A stretch of DNA of 59,103 bases from NCBI RefSeq assembly GCF_002150505.1, contig NZ_MSSV01000027.1:1-59103 (forward strand), in the 5' to 3' direction. Both the position numbers and the translations under genes were made by a program. The stretch comes from Algoriphagus ratkowskyi (GTDB lineage Bacteria; Bacteroidota; Bacteroidia; Cytophagales; Cyclobacteriaceae). Positions 51,970 to 59,103 of the stretch are shown one piece after another. Under the pieces are notes generated by a model. It searched no databases. It saw only the letters and a program-made list of their open reading frames with translations, and had not been told where the DNA came from. Each line of letters starts with the position of its first letter. Positions within the stretch are counted from its first letter, which is position 1.

Positions 51970-53292
51970 TTAAATATCAACCATGTCTTTTTCTCTAATG
52001 CGAGAACCAAATAAAGCATAGAAAAGCATAAGCAATTCACAAACGACTGTGATAGTCCATGTCCATCTCCAGGAGCCAAAAACATCGGCAAGACCACCCT
52101 GAAGTAGGGTAAACACAGCTCCACCGAAAACAGCGGAGATAAAGACACCTGATGCTTTGGAAGTGTATTTTTTTAAGCCCTTGATAGAAAGAGAATAAAT
52201 GCAACTCCACATGGTAGAGTGTAGTAAGCCTATTGCAACTAAAAACCAAAGGTTTTGAGTAATCATCGCAATGATGGCCAGCACTGCGGATAGTGATGTA
52301 GTTACAGTTAGCTGCGTTCTTGCTGATATGTTTGTGAAAAAGCTAGAGATGCCTCTTCCAATAAAGAAGCCGCCCCAGTATAATGTAGAAAGCAAGGCGT
52401 GAATACCGAGGTCCATTCCGCCAATTATGATATCTGTTTTGCCGAAAAATGACATTGGATTGCCCGTGTCAGCTAGTTCGAAGGCATGCAAATTAATATT
52501 CGCTCCGATGGCCACTTCTGTTCCTACATAAAAGAAAATAGCCACGACTCCCAGCGCAAAATGTCTAAACGACCAGAGTTTTCGCGTGAGTTTTTCACCA
52601 TCAGCTGCTCTCGTGTTTGCAATATCTGGTAAGTGAAGATTCTTTGTGATCAACGTAACTACTAATACACTCAGGATCAGTAATCCTATGGGTAAAAGCA
52701 ACTGGCTTATTTGGACGTCTAGAATAGAAACACCACTAAACATGACAAGCGTGACAAAGAATGGCGCTGTCGTAGTACCAATGGAGTTAATGGCAGTGGT
52801 AATGTTCAATCGCTGCACGGGTAATGTTCCGCCCAATTCGTAAGAAGCAACGTATGGATTGACCACCACTTGGATGATCGCTGCTGAAGTTCCCATCAGA
52901 AAAGACCCGATGATGAATATGATAAAACCGTAGGGTATAAAGACATCTGAAAAATCAATTCCTAAGTCAGGGAATCGATCTCCTACCATGGAGGATATGA
53001 AATACATAGATAGTCCGGAAATCATAAATAGAAGTCCTCGAATTATGGTGGCTTTGTACCCATGTTTGTTGACCCATTTGCTGGCTACAGTGCCATTGAC
53101 CAGATATCCTAGAAAGAAGAAAAAGGAAATCATCGTGGTTAATGTGTTCTTTAAACTTCCCGCATCAGAGAGAAATGTAAATTTCAGCGGAGCCTGTAGT
53201 TGCTCGTTCACCGTAGTAAGAAAGCCTACTATGAAATAAATGAATGTTACAATTACAAAAGGGAGAAGACGATTTTGGGTTTTTGTTGTCAT
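51970..53292 (-). CDS. FucP-type sugar MFS transporter
   Basis: This 440-aa transporter has 12 helices of the FucP/GluP sugar:proton symporter family. LTTVNEQLQAPLKFTFLSDA (about 25-44) matches the conserved N-E-x-L..PL segment, and SFLMGTSAAIIQVVVNPYVA (about 132-150) resembles the G..Q..NPY motif. It lies 24 bp after the polyol dehydrogenase gene. In this context it probably imports a polyol or hexose. Confidence 0.9.
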   Translation of the reverse strand: MTTKTQNRLLPFVIVTFIYFIVGFLTTVNEQLQAPLKFTFLSDAGSLKNTLTTMISFFFFLGYLVNGTVASKWVNKHGYKATIIRGLLFMISGLSMYFISSMVGDRFPDLGIDFSDVFIPYGFIIFIIGSFLMGTSAAIIQVVVNPYVASYELGGTLPVQRLNITTAINSIGTTTAPFFVTLVMFSGVSILDVQISQLLLPIGLLILSVLVVTLITKNLHLPDIANTRAADGEKLTRKLWSFRHFALGVVAIFFYVGTEVAIGANINLHAFELADTGNPMSFFGKTDIIIGGMDLGIHALLSTLYWGGFFIGRGISSFFTNISARTQLTVTTSLSAVLAIIAMITQNLWFLVAIGLLHSTMWSCIYSLSIKGLKKYTSKASGVFISAVFGGAVFTLLQGGLADVFGSWRWTWTITVVCELLMLFYALFGSRIREKDMVDI

Positions 53293-53316
53293 AATGTTTT
53301 GAAGGGAGAGTTAATA

Positions 53317-54759
53317 CTAAGGCTTGGAAAGAATAGCTTTTAGAGCAATTCGAGTCCCATCGTTTTGAATGCTATCCACATACTTCTGGTAGGATGTGGT
53401 GAACTCATTATGATCGATAAGTGGTACACTTTTGAAAGCCGATAGGCCTAAGAAACTAAGTGGGTCTTTACTTGCTATCAACTCCTTGTCTGCAGCAGTT
53501 AGCCATGGCTCTGCATAATCAAACTCAATCTTTTTATCATCTTTTTGATATTTTAGGTAATGTCTGTAGTTGGCAAATAAAAATGCCACCCGAGACAGAT
53601 CTTGCTGATTGGATATCATTTTGGCCAAGTTAGGCATGATATATACTGGGAATTTGGAAATTCCGTCATAGCACAAGCGGCTCAACTGATCGCTTACGGC
53701 TTTATTGGCAAATCGCTCTACCAGTGTTTGCTTGTATTCTTCGAGATCAATCCCTTCTGGTGCTGGGACATTTGGTGTGATATCTATATCCATGAATTCA
53801 CGGACAAAACTCACAATATCCTCGTCTGCCATGGCTTCATCTACTTTTCTATAGCCAATTAGAAAGGACGGGTAGGAGAGTAAGGTATGAGAAGCATTTA
53901 ATAAGCTAAGCTTCATATTCTCATATGCCGTTACATCATCCGTAAACTGTACTCCGACGGTTTCCCAGTCTGGTCTTCCTGCAATAAAATCATCTTCAAT
54001 CACCCATTGGATGAAGTCTTCGCAGTAAACGGGCGCTTCATCATGGAACGCACTGGATTTGTTCAGTCGCTCTACATCTTCAGGAGTGGTAGCAGGCGTG
54101 ATTCTATCCACCATACTGTTAGGGAAAGTCACATTGACTTCTACCCAGGTACTAAGCTCCTTGTCTTGCGCTGCAATAAACGCCATAAAAGCAGCTTTTG
54201 CAGTGTTTCCGTTGTGTTGAAGGTTGTCGCAGGAAAGGATGGAGATTCCTCCAGCTCCGTTGGCTCTTCGTCGGCGAAGTCCTTCGGCTATGAATCCAAA
54301 GACCGTTTTTGGAGTAGATGGATTTTCTAAATCATAAACAATCTGAGGATTGTCGAGGATAAATTCATTGGTAGTTTTATCCAAGTTATATCCACCTTCC
54401 GTGATAGTCAGGGAAATGATTTTGGTAGAAGCGTCAGCGATTTTATTTAGAACGAGTTCTGGATGCTTAAACGCCAGGATCAATTCTTTAATAGAATTGA
54501 TCGTATGAGTTTCATTTACTCCGTTTCTACCACAAACAGTAAGTGTGTATTGTAGTTGCTGTGCGTGAAGTTTTTCAAAAAGAACTTCGTCAGAAGGTAA
54601 CATGCCTACTCCACAGATGGCCCAATTTGGGGAGCCCCCATTTTCTAGAAGTAACTGTGTGTAAAATGCCTGATGAGCTCTGTGAAAGTTGCCAACACCT
54701 ATATGTAAAATACTGGTGGAGGAGTCATTTTGGGTTTGCTTATTGTTCTTTGATTCCAT
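53317..54759 (-). CDS. Mannitol dehydrogenase family oxidoreductase
   Basis: This 480-aa member of the long-chain mannitol/fructuronate dehydrogenase family has the N-terminal Rossmann segment HIGVGNFHRAHQAFYTQLLL (about 20-39), the family signature VTFPNSMVDRITP (about 211-223), and KLSLLNASHTLLSYPSFLIGY (about 282-302) with the catalytic Lys/Asn/His. It oxidises a polyol (mannitol, arabinitol or similar) to the ketose with NAD. First gene of the operon with the transporter and fructokinase; divergent from the LacI gene. Confidence 0.92.
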   Translation of the reverse strand: MESKNNKQTQNDSSTSILHIGVGNFHRAHQAFYTQLLLENGGSPNWAICGVGMLPSDEVLFEKLHAQQLQYTLTVCGRNGVNETHTINSIKELILAFKHPELVLNKIADASTKIISLTITEGGYNLDKTTNEFILDNPQIVYDLENPSTPKTVFGFIAEGLRRRRANGAGGISILSCDNLQHNGNTAKAAFMAFIAAQDKELSTWVEVNVTFPNSMVDRITPATTPEDVERLNKSSAFHDEAPVYCEDFIQWVIEDDFIAGRPDWETVGVQFTDDVTAYENMKLSLLNASHTLLSYPSFLIGYRKVDEAMADEDIVSFVREFMDIDITPNVPAPEGIDLEEYKQTLVERFANKAVSDQLSRLCYDGISKFPVYIMPNLAKMISNQQDLSRVAFLFANYRHYLKYQKDDKKIEFDYAEPWLTAADKELIASKDPLSFLGLSAFKSVPLIDHNEFTTSYQKYVDSIQNDGTRIALKAILSKP

Positions 54760-54781
54760 TTTTACAGTTGATTAACTATTT

Positions 54782-54789
54782 CAAACATA
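54782..54789 (-). promoter_or_regulatory. -7 element of the polyol operon
   Basis: Minus strand TATGTTTG (54789-54782) matches TAnnTTTG and ends 22 bp before the dehydrogenase ATG. The LacI-type operators lie upstream of this box. Confidence 0.6.
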
Positions 54790-54835
54790 AGGTTTTACCA
54801 TTATGCTTGGCACTTTTTTTCTGTAAAAAATATTA

Positions 54836-54869
54836 TGGGAACGCTCCCAATTTTATGGGAGCGTTCCCA
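54836..54869. promoter_or_regulatory. Tandem LacI-type operators
   Basis: TGGGAACGCTCCCA (54836-54849) and TGGGAGCGTTCCCA (54856-54869) are 14-bp near-palindromes with the central CG typical of LacI-family sites. Each is the exact reverse complement of the other. Their centres are 20 bp apart, two helical turns. They lie between the divergent polyol operon and LacI genes. Confidence 0.85.
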
Positions 54870-54885
54870 GCGCAAGAATTTTTAC

Positions 54886-54893
54886 TATTTTTG
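54886..54893 (+). promoter_or_regulatory. -7 element of the lacI-type gene
   Basis: TATTTTTG matches TAnnTTTG and ends 20 bp before the ATG at 54914. The -33 region coincides with the second operator, suggesting autorepression. Confidence 0.65.
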
Positions 54894-54913
54894 AGTTACA
54901 CCAGTGCAATTTT

Positions 54914-55924
54914 ATGAAAAGGATAACAGTGAAAGATTTAGCAAAGCACCTATTGCTCTCCACTTCTACGGTGTCGAGAGCTTTGCTAAATGATAAAAAC
55001 ATTCATTGGGAAACGAAAAAGAAAGTGCTAGCCGCAGCAAAAGAACTTGGGTACAAGCGCAATTCTGCAGCGGCCAGTTTAAAATACGGCCAGTCCAAAA
55101 ATATAGGTTTTGTGGTGCCGGAAATGGTCACTCCGTTTTCATCAAAAGTTTTACGTGGCGTACAGGAGGTTCTCTATCCTTTGGGCTATAGAGTGATAGT
55201 CACTGTGTGCGATGAAGATCCGCAACGAGAGCGAGAAAATCTGCTGCTTCTTGAAGAGTTTAACGTGGATGGAATTATAATTAACCTCTGTGATGAAAGT
55301 AAAAATCATGACATCTACCAGCAATTGATAGATCAAGGTATTCCCTTGGTGTTTTTTGATCGAACGCCTAATGAAAGTCTGAACGTATCTAAGGTGCTAA
55401 TAGATAATTTTTTCTATGCTTCGGATATGATGGAACATTTGGTAGATCAGGGGAGAAAAAAAATAGTACATATCATGGGACCGCCTTCACTTAGAAACTC
55501 TCAAGATAGAGCCAAAGGATATGAAGAGGTTATGGATAAGCATGGTATTTATGATCCAGCCCTGATTATAGAAGTTGAAGGCTTAGGTTTTGAGGATGGT
55601 AAAAAGGCGATAAAGACGTTGATGGATCAAAAAATTGACTTTGATGGGATTTTTGCATTCACAGATACCTTAGCTATTGGGGCTATGAATTACCTGCTGG
55701 AGAATGGTGTAAAAATCCCTAATGAAGTTTCTATGGGAAGTTTTTCTGGAACTGAGCTGGCTACTATGGTCTACCCACAATTAAGTAGTGTGGAACCTCC
55801 TTTGGAGCAAATGGGAGAGGAAGCAGCTCGATTGATACTAGAAAAAATTAAAAATTCTGATATAGATTGTAGGGATATTTTTTTAAAAGCTGAGCTAAAA
55901 ATACGTTCCTCATCCAGCCTTTAA
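54914..55924 (+). CDS. LacI family transcriptional regulator
   Basis: This 336-aa repressor has an N-terminal helix-turn-helix and hinge (ITVKDLAKHLLLSTSTVSRAL, residues 4-24; KRNSAAASLKYGQ at 48-60) and a periplasmic-binding-protein-like effector domain (about 63-330). It is divergent from the polyol operon and the two operators lie between them, so it very likely controls that operon in response to a sugar or polyol. A terminator follows. Confidence 0.93.
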   Translation: MKRITVKDLAKHLLLSTSTVSRALLNDKNIHWETKKKVLAAAKELGYKRNSAAASLKYGQSKNIGFVVPEMVTPFSSKVLRGVQEVLYPLGYRVIVTVCDEDPQRERENLLLLEEFNVDGIIINLCDESKNHDIYQQLIDQGIPLVFFDRTPNESLNVSKVLIDNFFYASDMMEHLVDQGRKKIVHIMGPPSLRNSQDRAKGYEEVMDKHGIYDPALIIEVEGLGFEDGKKAIKTLMDQKIDFDGIFAFTDTLAIGAMNYLLENGVKIPNEVSMGSFSGTELATMVYPQLSSVEPPLEQMGEEAARLILEKIKNSDIDCRDIFLKAELKIRSSSSL

Positions 55925-55956
55925 TTCCTAAATAGCCATTACAAATTCACGTAAAA

Positions 55957-55991
55957 AAAACACCTGTAAATCATCGATCTACAGGTGTTTT
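55957..55991 (+). terminator. Terminator after the lacI-type gene
   Basis: AAAACACCTGTA (55957-55968) and TACAGGTGTTTT (55980-55991) form a 12-bp stem, with T at the 3' end. It could also serve as a terminator from the other direction. Confidence 0.85.
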
Positions 55992-56003
55992 AAATTGGTT
56001 GTT

Positions 56004-56031
56004 GTGGAGCTGGCGATACAGAAGTCGAACC
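56004..56031 (-). other. tmRNA 3'-end-like fragment, possible attachment-site remnant
   Basis: Read on the minus strand: GGTTCGACTTCTGTATCGCC then AGCTCCAC. CGCCAGCTCCAC and GGTTCGAC are the T-loop and acceptor-stem sequences of tmRNA, but the T-stem does not pair and CCA is changed. No tmRNA body is present. The 3' ends of tmRNA genes are frequent integration sites, so this may be a decayed att copy. Confidence 0.35.
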
Positions 56032-56247
56032 ATTTTGAGGAGGATTTAAAGCTTTTAGCTAGGTTGTTTAAATCTCTTTAGGACATAATTTAACGCTGGT
56101 GTAGTAAGAAGTTCTTTTGTGAAATAAGTTTGAGGGATTTACGTCGATATAATTATAAGGTAGAATCCAAGGTGAATTTTTTGATTTAGTATCTAGAGAT
56201 AGACTTCAAACTTACCATATTACAAACACCTAATTCTAAGAAGTACG

Positions 56248-56266
56248 GTATCCATCCGAGGAACCC
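56248..56266 (+). repeat. IS66 left inverted repeat
   Basis: The 19-bp GTATCCATCCGAGGAACCC is repeated exactly in inverse orientation at 58552-58570. Confidence 0.85.
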
Positions 56267-56305
56267 CAGATTGATATAGGGATCCTGAATATATAATGTT
56301 GCAGG

Positions 56306-56599
56306 ATGAAAAAGACATCCAACGAAGCGTATTATTCCCTGTATTGTAAATGGCAGGAATCAGGTAAGAGCAAGACAGCCTTTGCTGCATCCGTGGGCAT
56401 CCCGAAAGCAACCTTCTATTATTGGTATAAGAAGTTTGACACCGATTCGGTCACTACAGCTTCCCCTTCCCCGTTTTCGATTATTCCGATGGATCATATC
56501 ACGGCAATTCCTGTCGCCAGGATCAGCTATCCCTCCGGAATCAGTGTGGAACTGTTTGGGGTTGTGGACGTGGTAACTGTCCGTGAGCTGGTGGGCTGA
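56306..56599 (+). CDS. tnpA: IS66 accessory protein TnpA
   Basis: This 97-aa protein has a helix-turn-helix at about 17-43 (SKTAFAASVGIPKATFYYWY), the form typical of IS66 TnpA. It is needed with TnpB for IS66 transposition, but its exact role is unclear. Its stop codon overlaps the tnpB start by one base (TGATG). Confidence 0.88.
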   Translation: MKKTSNEAYYSLYCKWQESGKSKTAFAASVGIPKATFYYWYKKFDTDSVTTASPSPFSIIPMDHITAIPVARISYPSGISVELFGVVDVVTVRELVG

Positions 56600-56946
56600 T
56601 GCTGGCCCTGTCCAGCTCTGTGAGGTACTTCATGTACCATGAGCCAACTGACATGCGTTTTGGGATCAACTCGCTTGCCGGGCTTGTCCGCAATAAACTT
56701 GGTTTTGACCCGATGAACGGAGACGTATTTGTTTTTATCGGCAAGCGATCCAACCAGATCCGCTTTCTGCAGTGGGGCCGGGACGGTTTTGCCATGTACA
56801 TCAAAAAGCTTGAACAGGGGACTTTTGAACGTCCTGCACTGTCGGGAAACGCTGTCACAAGCAGTCAGCTCAGCCTGCTGTTACAGGGGGTAAGGCTGGT
56901 TTCGGTGAGCTACAGAAAGCGCTATGACCCCTTAAAAAGAGGCTGA
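56599..56946 (+). CDS. tnpB: IS66 Orf2 protein TnpB
   Basis: This 115-aa protein has the family blocks YFMYHEPTDMRFGINSLAGL (about 10-29), GDVFVFIGKRSNQIRFLQWG (about 39-58) and a C-terminal basic tail. The reading frame is intact. It is followed by a 74-bp gap before tnpC. Confidence 0.9.
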   Translation: MLALSSSVRYFMYHEPTDMRFGINSLAGLVRNKLGFDPMNGDVFVFIGKRSNQIRFLQWGRDGFAMYIKKLEQGTFERPALSGNAVTSSQLSLLLQGVRLVSVSYRKRYDPLKRG

Positions 56947-57020
56947 AAATAGTCTGTTTATTTTAGGTAAAAAGTGTCTTTAAATACTTATTAAGGCACT
57001 TTTTTACCTATATTTAGGTC

Positions 57021-58530
57021 ATGGAAAACAAGGAGACGGACTACAAGAAACTGTATGAAGAGACCTTGTTGGTGCTGTCCGAAAAAGAAGGGCTTCTTGC
57101 TGAAAAAGACCATGTGATCGCCAATCTGGGTTTTGAGCTGGATAAACTCCGCAGGTATATTTTCGGGTTTAAAAGCGAGAAACGCAACGGCAATACAGGG
57201 GACAACCAGATGGGTCTTTTTGAACTCGGTGTGACCCAGTCAGTACAGGAAGAGCTGTCCTGCTCGGTGGACCAGCAGAAGCCAGCCCCGAAGAAACGGG
57301 CCAAAGGAACCGGCCGTATGAGCCTGCCCGAAGAGCTGACCCGGAAAGAGATTTTCATTGAGCCGTCTGAATCCACCGAAGGCTGCACAAAGATCGGCGA
57401 GGAAGTAACCGAGGTATTGGAAATCGAGCCGGCTTTTTTCTATGTAAAACGGTATGTACGCCCAAAGTATGCTAGACCAAACGGCGAAGGTATCCTGATA
57501 GGTATGCTTCCTGACCGGGTCATCGAAAAGGGTATCCCTTCCGAATCGGTCATCGCCCAGCTCACTGTTGACAAATACGTTTACGGGATGCCGCTGCACC
57601 GGCAGATTGACAAATACAGTAAAATGGGGGTCCGTATTCCCGCTTCCAGCGCATCGGACTGGCTGATGGGAGGATGGGAACAACTCAGGCCACTCTGGGA
57701 GCTGCTCCGCCTGATGGTCCACTCACAAAAATACCTGCAGGCAGATGAAAGTCCGATAAAGGTGCTGGACAGGGATCATAAAACGGCATCCACCAGGGAT
57801 AGATGTGGCTATACCATGCTCCTGTGGACAGGCTTGTCCTGTTTGACTACCGAAAAGGCCGGGACAGTTCCGGTCCCGGGGAAATGCTTGCCGGAATTAA
57901 GGGGATTCTCCAGACCGATGGCTATAAAGTATATGAATCACTTTACGGGAACCATCCGGATATCCTGCTGACTTACTGTATGGCCCATGCAAGACGCTAC
58001 TTCGTCAATGATGAGAAGCAGGCCAACTATGTCCTGGATGAAATGCAGTTGCTGTATGCCCTGGAACAGCGGATGAGAGAACAGGAACTGGGTTGGGAGA
58101 AACGGACAGAGGAAAGAAAGAAAGACGCACGTCCAGTTCTGGAACGACTGGAGAAATGGCTCAAGGAGAACCAATACCGATACAGACCCCAAAGTCCAAT
58201 GGGAAAAGCTATTGATTACACACTACCCAGATGGGCGGGACTGAGTGCGTACGAGCTCCATGGCCAGATGGAGATGACAATAATCTGATAGAAAATGCGG
58301 TACGCCCCCTTGCGGTGGGGAGAAAGGCATTTTTGTTCGCAGGATCACATCAGGCAGCTGAGATGGCAGCAGGAATGTACTCCTTTATGGCCAGCTGCAA
58401 AAAGAACAGGATCAATGAATTTGAATGGCTTAGGAATGTGTTTGAAAGAATCCAGAGCCATAAGCAAAAAGACCTATACCAACTTCTGCCCTCAAACTGG
58501 CAGCAGCACAGGCCCAAACCGATTCTCTGA
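57021..58530 (+). pseudogene. tnpC: IS66 transposase TnpC, frameshifted
   Basis: The gene can be read only by joining three frames. Frame one (57021 to about 57790) covers the zinc-finger and N-terminal parts and the first catalytic Asp (LQADESPIKVL). A one-base loss near 57789 shifts to a frame that reads CAC CAG GGA TAG ATG TGG, in which TAG replaces the conserved Tyr of the GY[ML]W motif. It then continues with VDRLVLFDY and the second Asp (QTDGYKVYESL). A second one-base loss near 58276 (GAG AT- GAC AAT) is followed by the third frame with the catalytic Glu (NNLIENAVRPLAVGRK) and the end at 58530. Two frameshifts and a stop make it inactive unless they are sequencing errors. Confidence 0.88.
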
Positions 58531-58551
58531 AATTCCTAACCCGAAACATAT

Positions 58552-58570
58552 GGGTTCCTCGGATGGATAC
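58552..58570 (-). repeat. IS66 right inverted repeat
   Basis: GGGTTCCTCGGATGGATAC is the exact reverse complement of 56248-56266. Confidence 0.85.
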
Positions 58571-58763
58571 GAAGTACGGCTTTATATGCTTGCCAATAGA
58601 AGGCATATTGATATTCTCAAAGAGGATTAGAGGCCTTTCTGAGTTGCTAAAACCTGGTTAAGTTAGTGATGTGGCGAAGTGATTTGATTTAGGATCATAA
58701 CCAGTCTGCCATTTCTTAAGATCTTAAAGGGTTATTTCCTGATATTTCTCTCCTGAGCATTCT

Positions 58764-59027
58764 TTAAATTTTACAATTCTTTTTCAGCTTGAGGTAGATT
58801 GCGGGGGGGGGGGGAGGGGATAAATGTATTCCGTTTTCGGCTAATAATTTTAGGACATCCAATTCATAAATTTTCCCCATCGCAGCAAGTTGTGCAACAG
58901 ATGGCTGGGATTTGTTACTCTCTATATTAGAAAGTGTCTTTTGTGATATGCCCAAAAGCTCGGATACTTCATGTTGGCTTAATCGTTTAGATTCTCTGCC
59001 TTTCTTTAAATGATGGCCTATTTCCAT
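58764..59027 (-). CDS. XRE family DNA-binding protein with G-tract-dependent C-terminus
   Basis: This 87-aa protein has a clear Cro/C1-type helix-turn-helix (about 5-62: LKKGRESKRLSQHEVSELLG and ISQKTLSNIESNKSQPSV). The C-terminus reads SPPPPPAIYLKLKKNCKI, in which the proline run is encoded across a G12 tract on the plus strand. Homologues I know of usually continue beyond the HTH with a polar linker and a short coiled coil, so the tail here may be a frame-shifted version. It lies 186 bp beyond the IS66 element with no partner gene visible. Confidence 0.8.
   Translation of the reverse strand: MEIGHHLKKGRESKRLSQHEVSELLGISQKTLSNIESNKSQPSVAQLAAMGKIYELDVLKLLAENGIHLSPPPPPAIYLKLKKNCKI
58803..58814. 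repeat. Homopolymeric G12 tract inside the XRE gene
   Basis: Twelve consecutive G on the plus strand (C on the coding strand), followed after one A by four more G. Tracts this long are prone to slippage. A change of one or two bases replaces the last roughly 15 residues of the XRE protein. Confidence 0.85.
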
Positions 59028-59047
59028 TGGTCAAAAGAATTTATAGG

Positions 59048-59077
59048 TTAGTAAAAAGTTACTTAATATTAGTAAAA
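59048..59077. promoter_or_regulatory. Alternating AGTAA/TTACT half-sites before the XRE gene
   Basis: TTAGTAAAA occurs at 59048-59056 and again at 59069-59077, 21 bp apart. A TTACT in between makes two overlapping palindromes, AGTAA-N4-TTACT and TTACT-N7-AGTAA. They lie 20-50 bp upstream of the XRE start and may be an autoregulatory operator. Confidence 0.4.
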
Positions 59078-59103
59078 GCGGTATAGTCTTTTAAATATTT
59101 AAT

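Larger units (their letters stand above)
56243..58577 (+). mobile_element. IS66 family insertion sequence, decayed
   Basis: The element carries the three-gene IS66 set tnpA, tnpB and tnpC in order. Its ends show GTATCCATCCGAGGAACCC at 56248-56266 and its exact reverse complement at 58552-58570, with GTAC just outside both. The total of about 2.3 kb fits IS66 elements. The 8-bp flanks (TCTAAGAA and GGCTTTAT) do not match, so no target duplication is visible. GC content and codon use are higher than in neighbouring genes. The tnpC gene is broken, so the copy is probably immobile. Confidence 0.88.

Noticed and set aside
57803..58530. Two separate genes in the 3' half of the IS66 element
   Set aside because: They are consecutive pieces of one TnpC in different frames; joined, they rebuild the D-D-E catalytic region.
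1..59103. CRISPR arrays, rRNA and complete tRNA genes
   Set aside because: I found no regularly spaced direct repeats of CRISPR size and no sequence with rRNA or complete tRNA features on either strand by reading; a covariance-model scan would be needed to be certain.

Overview
The window looks like chromosomal DNA of a Bacteroidota member, most likely a cytophagal such as a Cyclobacteriaceae (Algoriphagus-like) species. Supporting signs are the moderate AT bias, few Shine-Dalgarno sites, many promoters with the Bacteroidota -7 element TAnnTTTG and a TTTG-type -33 element, and typical families: SIMPL, DUF5687, a BtuG-like propeller, FucP-type transport, SCO/HemJ, DAHP synthase fused to chorismate mutase. 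The genus is inferred from gene content only.

Layout. 1-7.4 kb: a 39-aa membrane peptide, a Tat-exported phospholipase C, an orphan Pycsar-effector-like membrane protein, a methyltransferase, a SIMPL protein, a Kelch protein and a ParE-type toxin-antitoxin pair. 7.5-14.4 kb (minus strand): an aromatic amino acid block, read as DAHP synthase/chorismate mutase, aroB, aroA, pheA, aminotransferase, tyrA. It is preceded by a well-formed transcription attenuator: a 29-codon leader peptide with eight Phe/Tyr codons in nine, a protector hairpin, an antiterminator and an intrinsic terminator. 15-23.7 kb: proline dehydrogenase, lysS, an RDD protein with a small lipoprotein, an M48 protease, an ABC-F ATPase and sucD. 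24-27.5 kb: an operon of a REC-histidine kinase, a LolD/FtsX-type ABC pair and a DUF3299-like CxxC protein. 27.6-33 kb: class IV aminotransferase, cytochrome c/SCO, hemJ, meaB and DUF3298 genes. 33.1-39.7 kb: a cobalamin locus, with a riboswitch-controlled TonB receptor and BtuG-like surface propeller facing a btuFCD set that has its own promoter. 40-42.2 kb: a DUF5687 ABC exporter. 42.6-48.9 kb: an RND efflux operon with a perfect palindrome upstream. 49.3-50.8 kb: a sulfatase. 50.9-55.9 kb: a sugar-alcohol operon (polyol dehydrogenase, FucP-type transporter, fructokinase) divergent from a LacI regulator, with two 14-bp operators 20 bp apart in the shared intergenic region. 56-59 kb: an accessory patch with a tmRNA-3'-end-like fragment, a decayed IS66 element (frameshifted transposase, 19-bp inverted repeats) and an XRE regulator whose C-terminus is read through a G12 tract.

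A diverged dispersed repeat of about 50-100 bp, with a core containing CTTCGGTC, sits in several gaps of the aromatic operon and around the proline dehydrogenase gene. No tRNA, rRNA or CRISPR array was found. The features I consider most worth following up are the Phe/Tyr attenuator, the orphan Pycsar-like effector, the G-tract in the XRE gene, the paired LacI operators and the palindrome before the RND operon.
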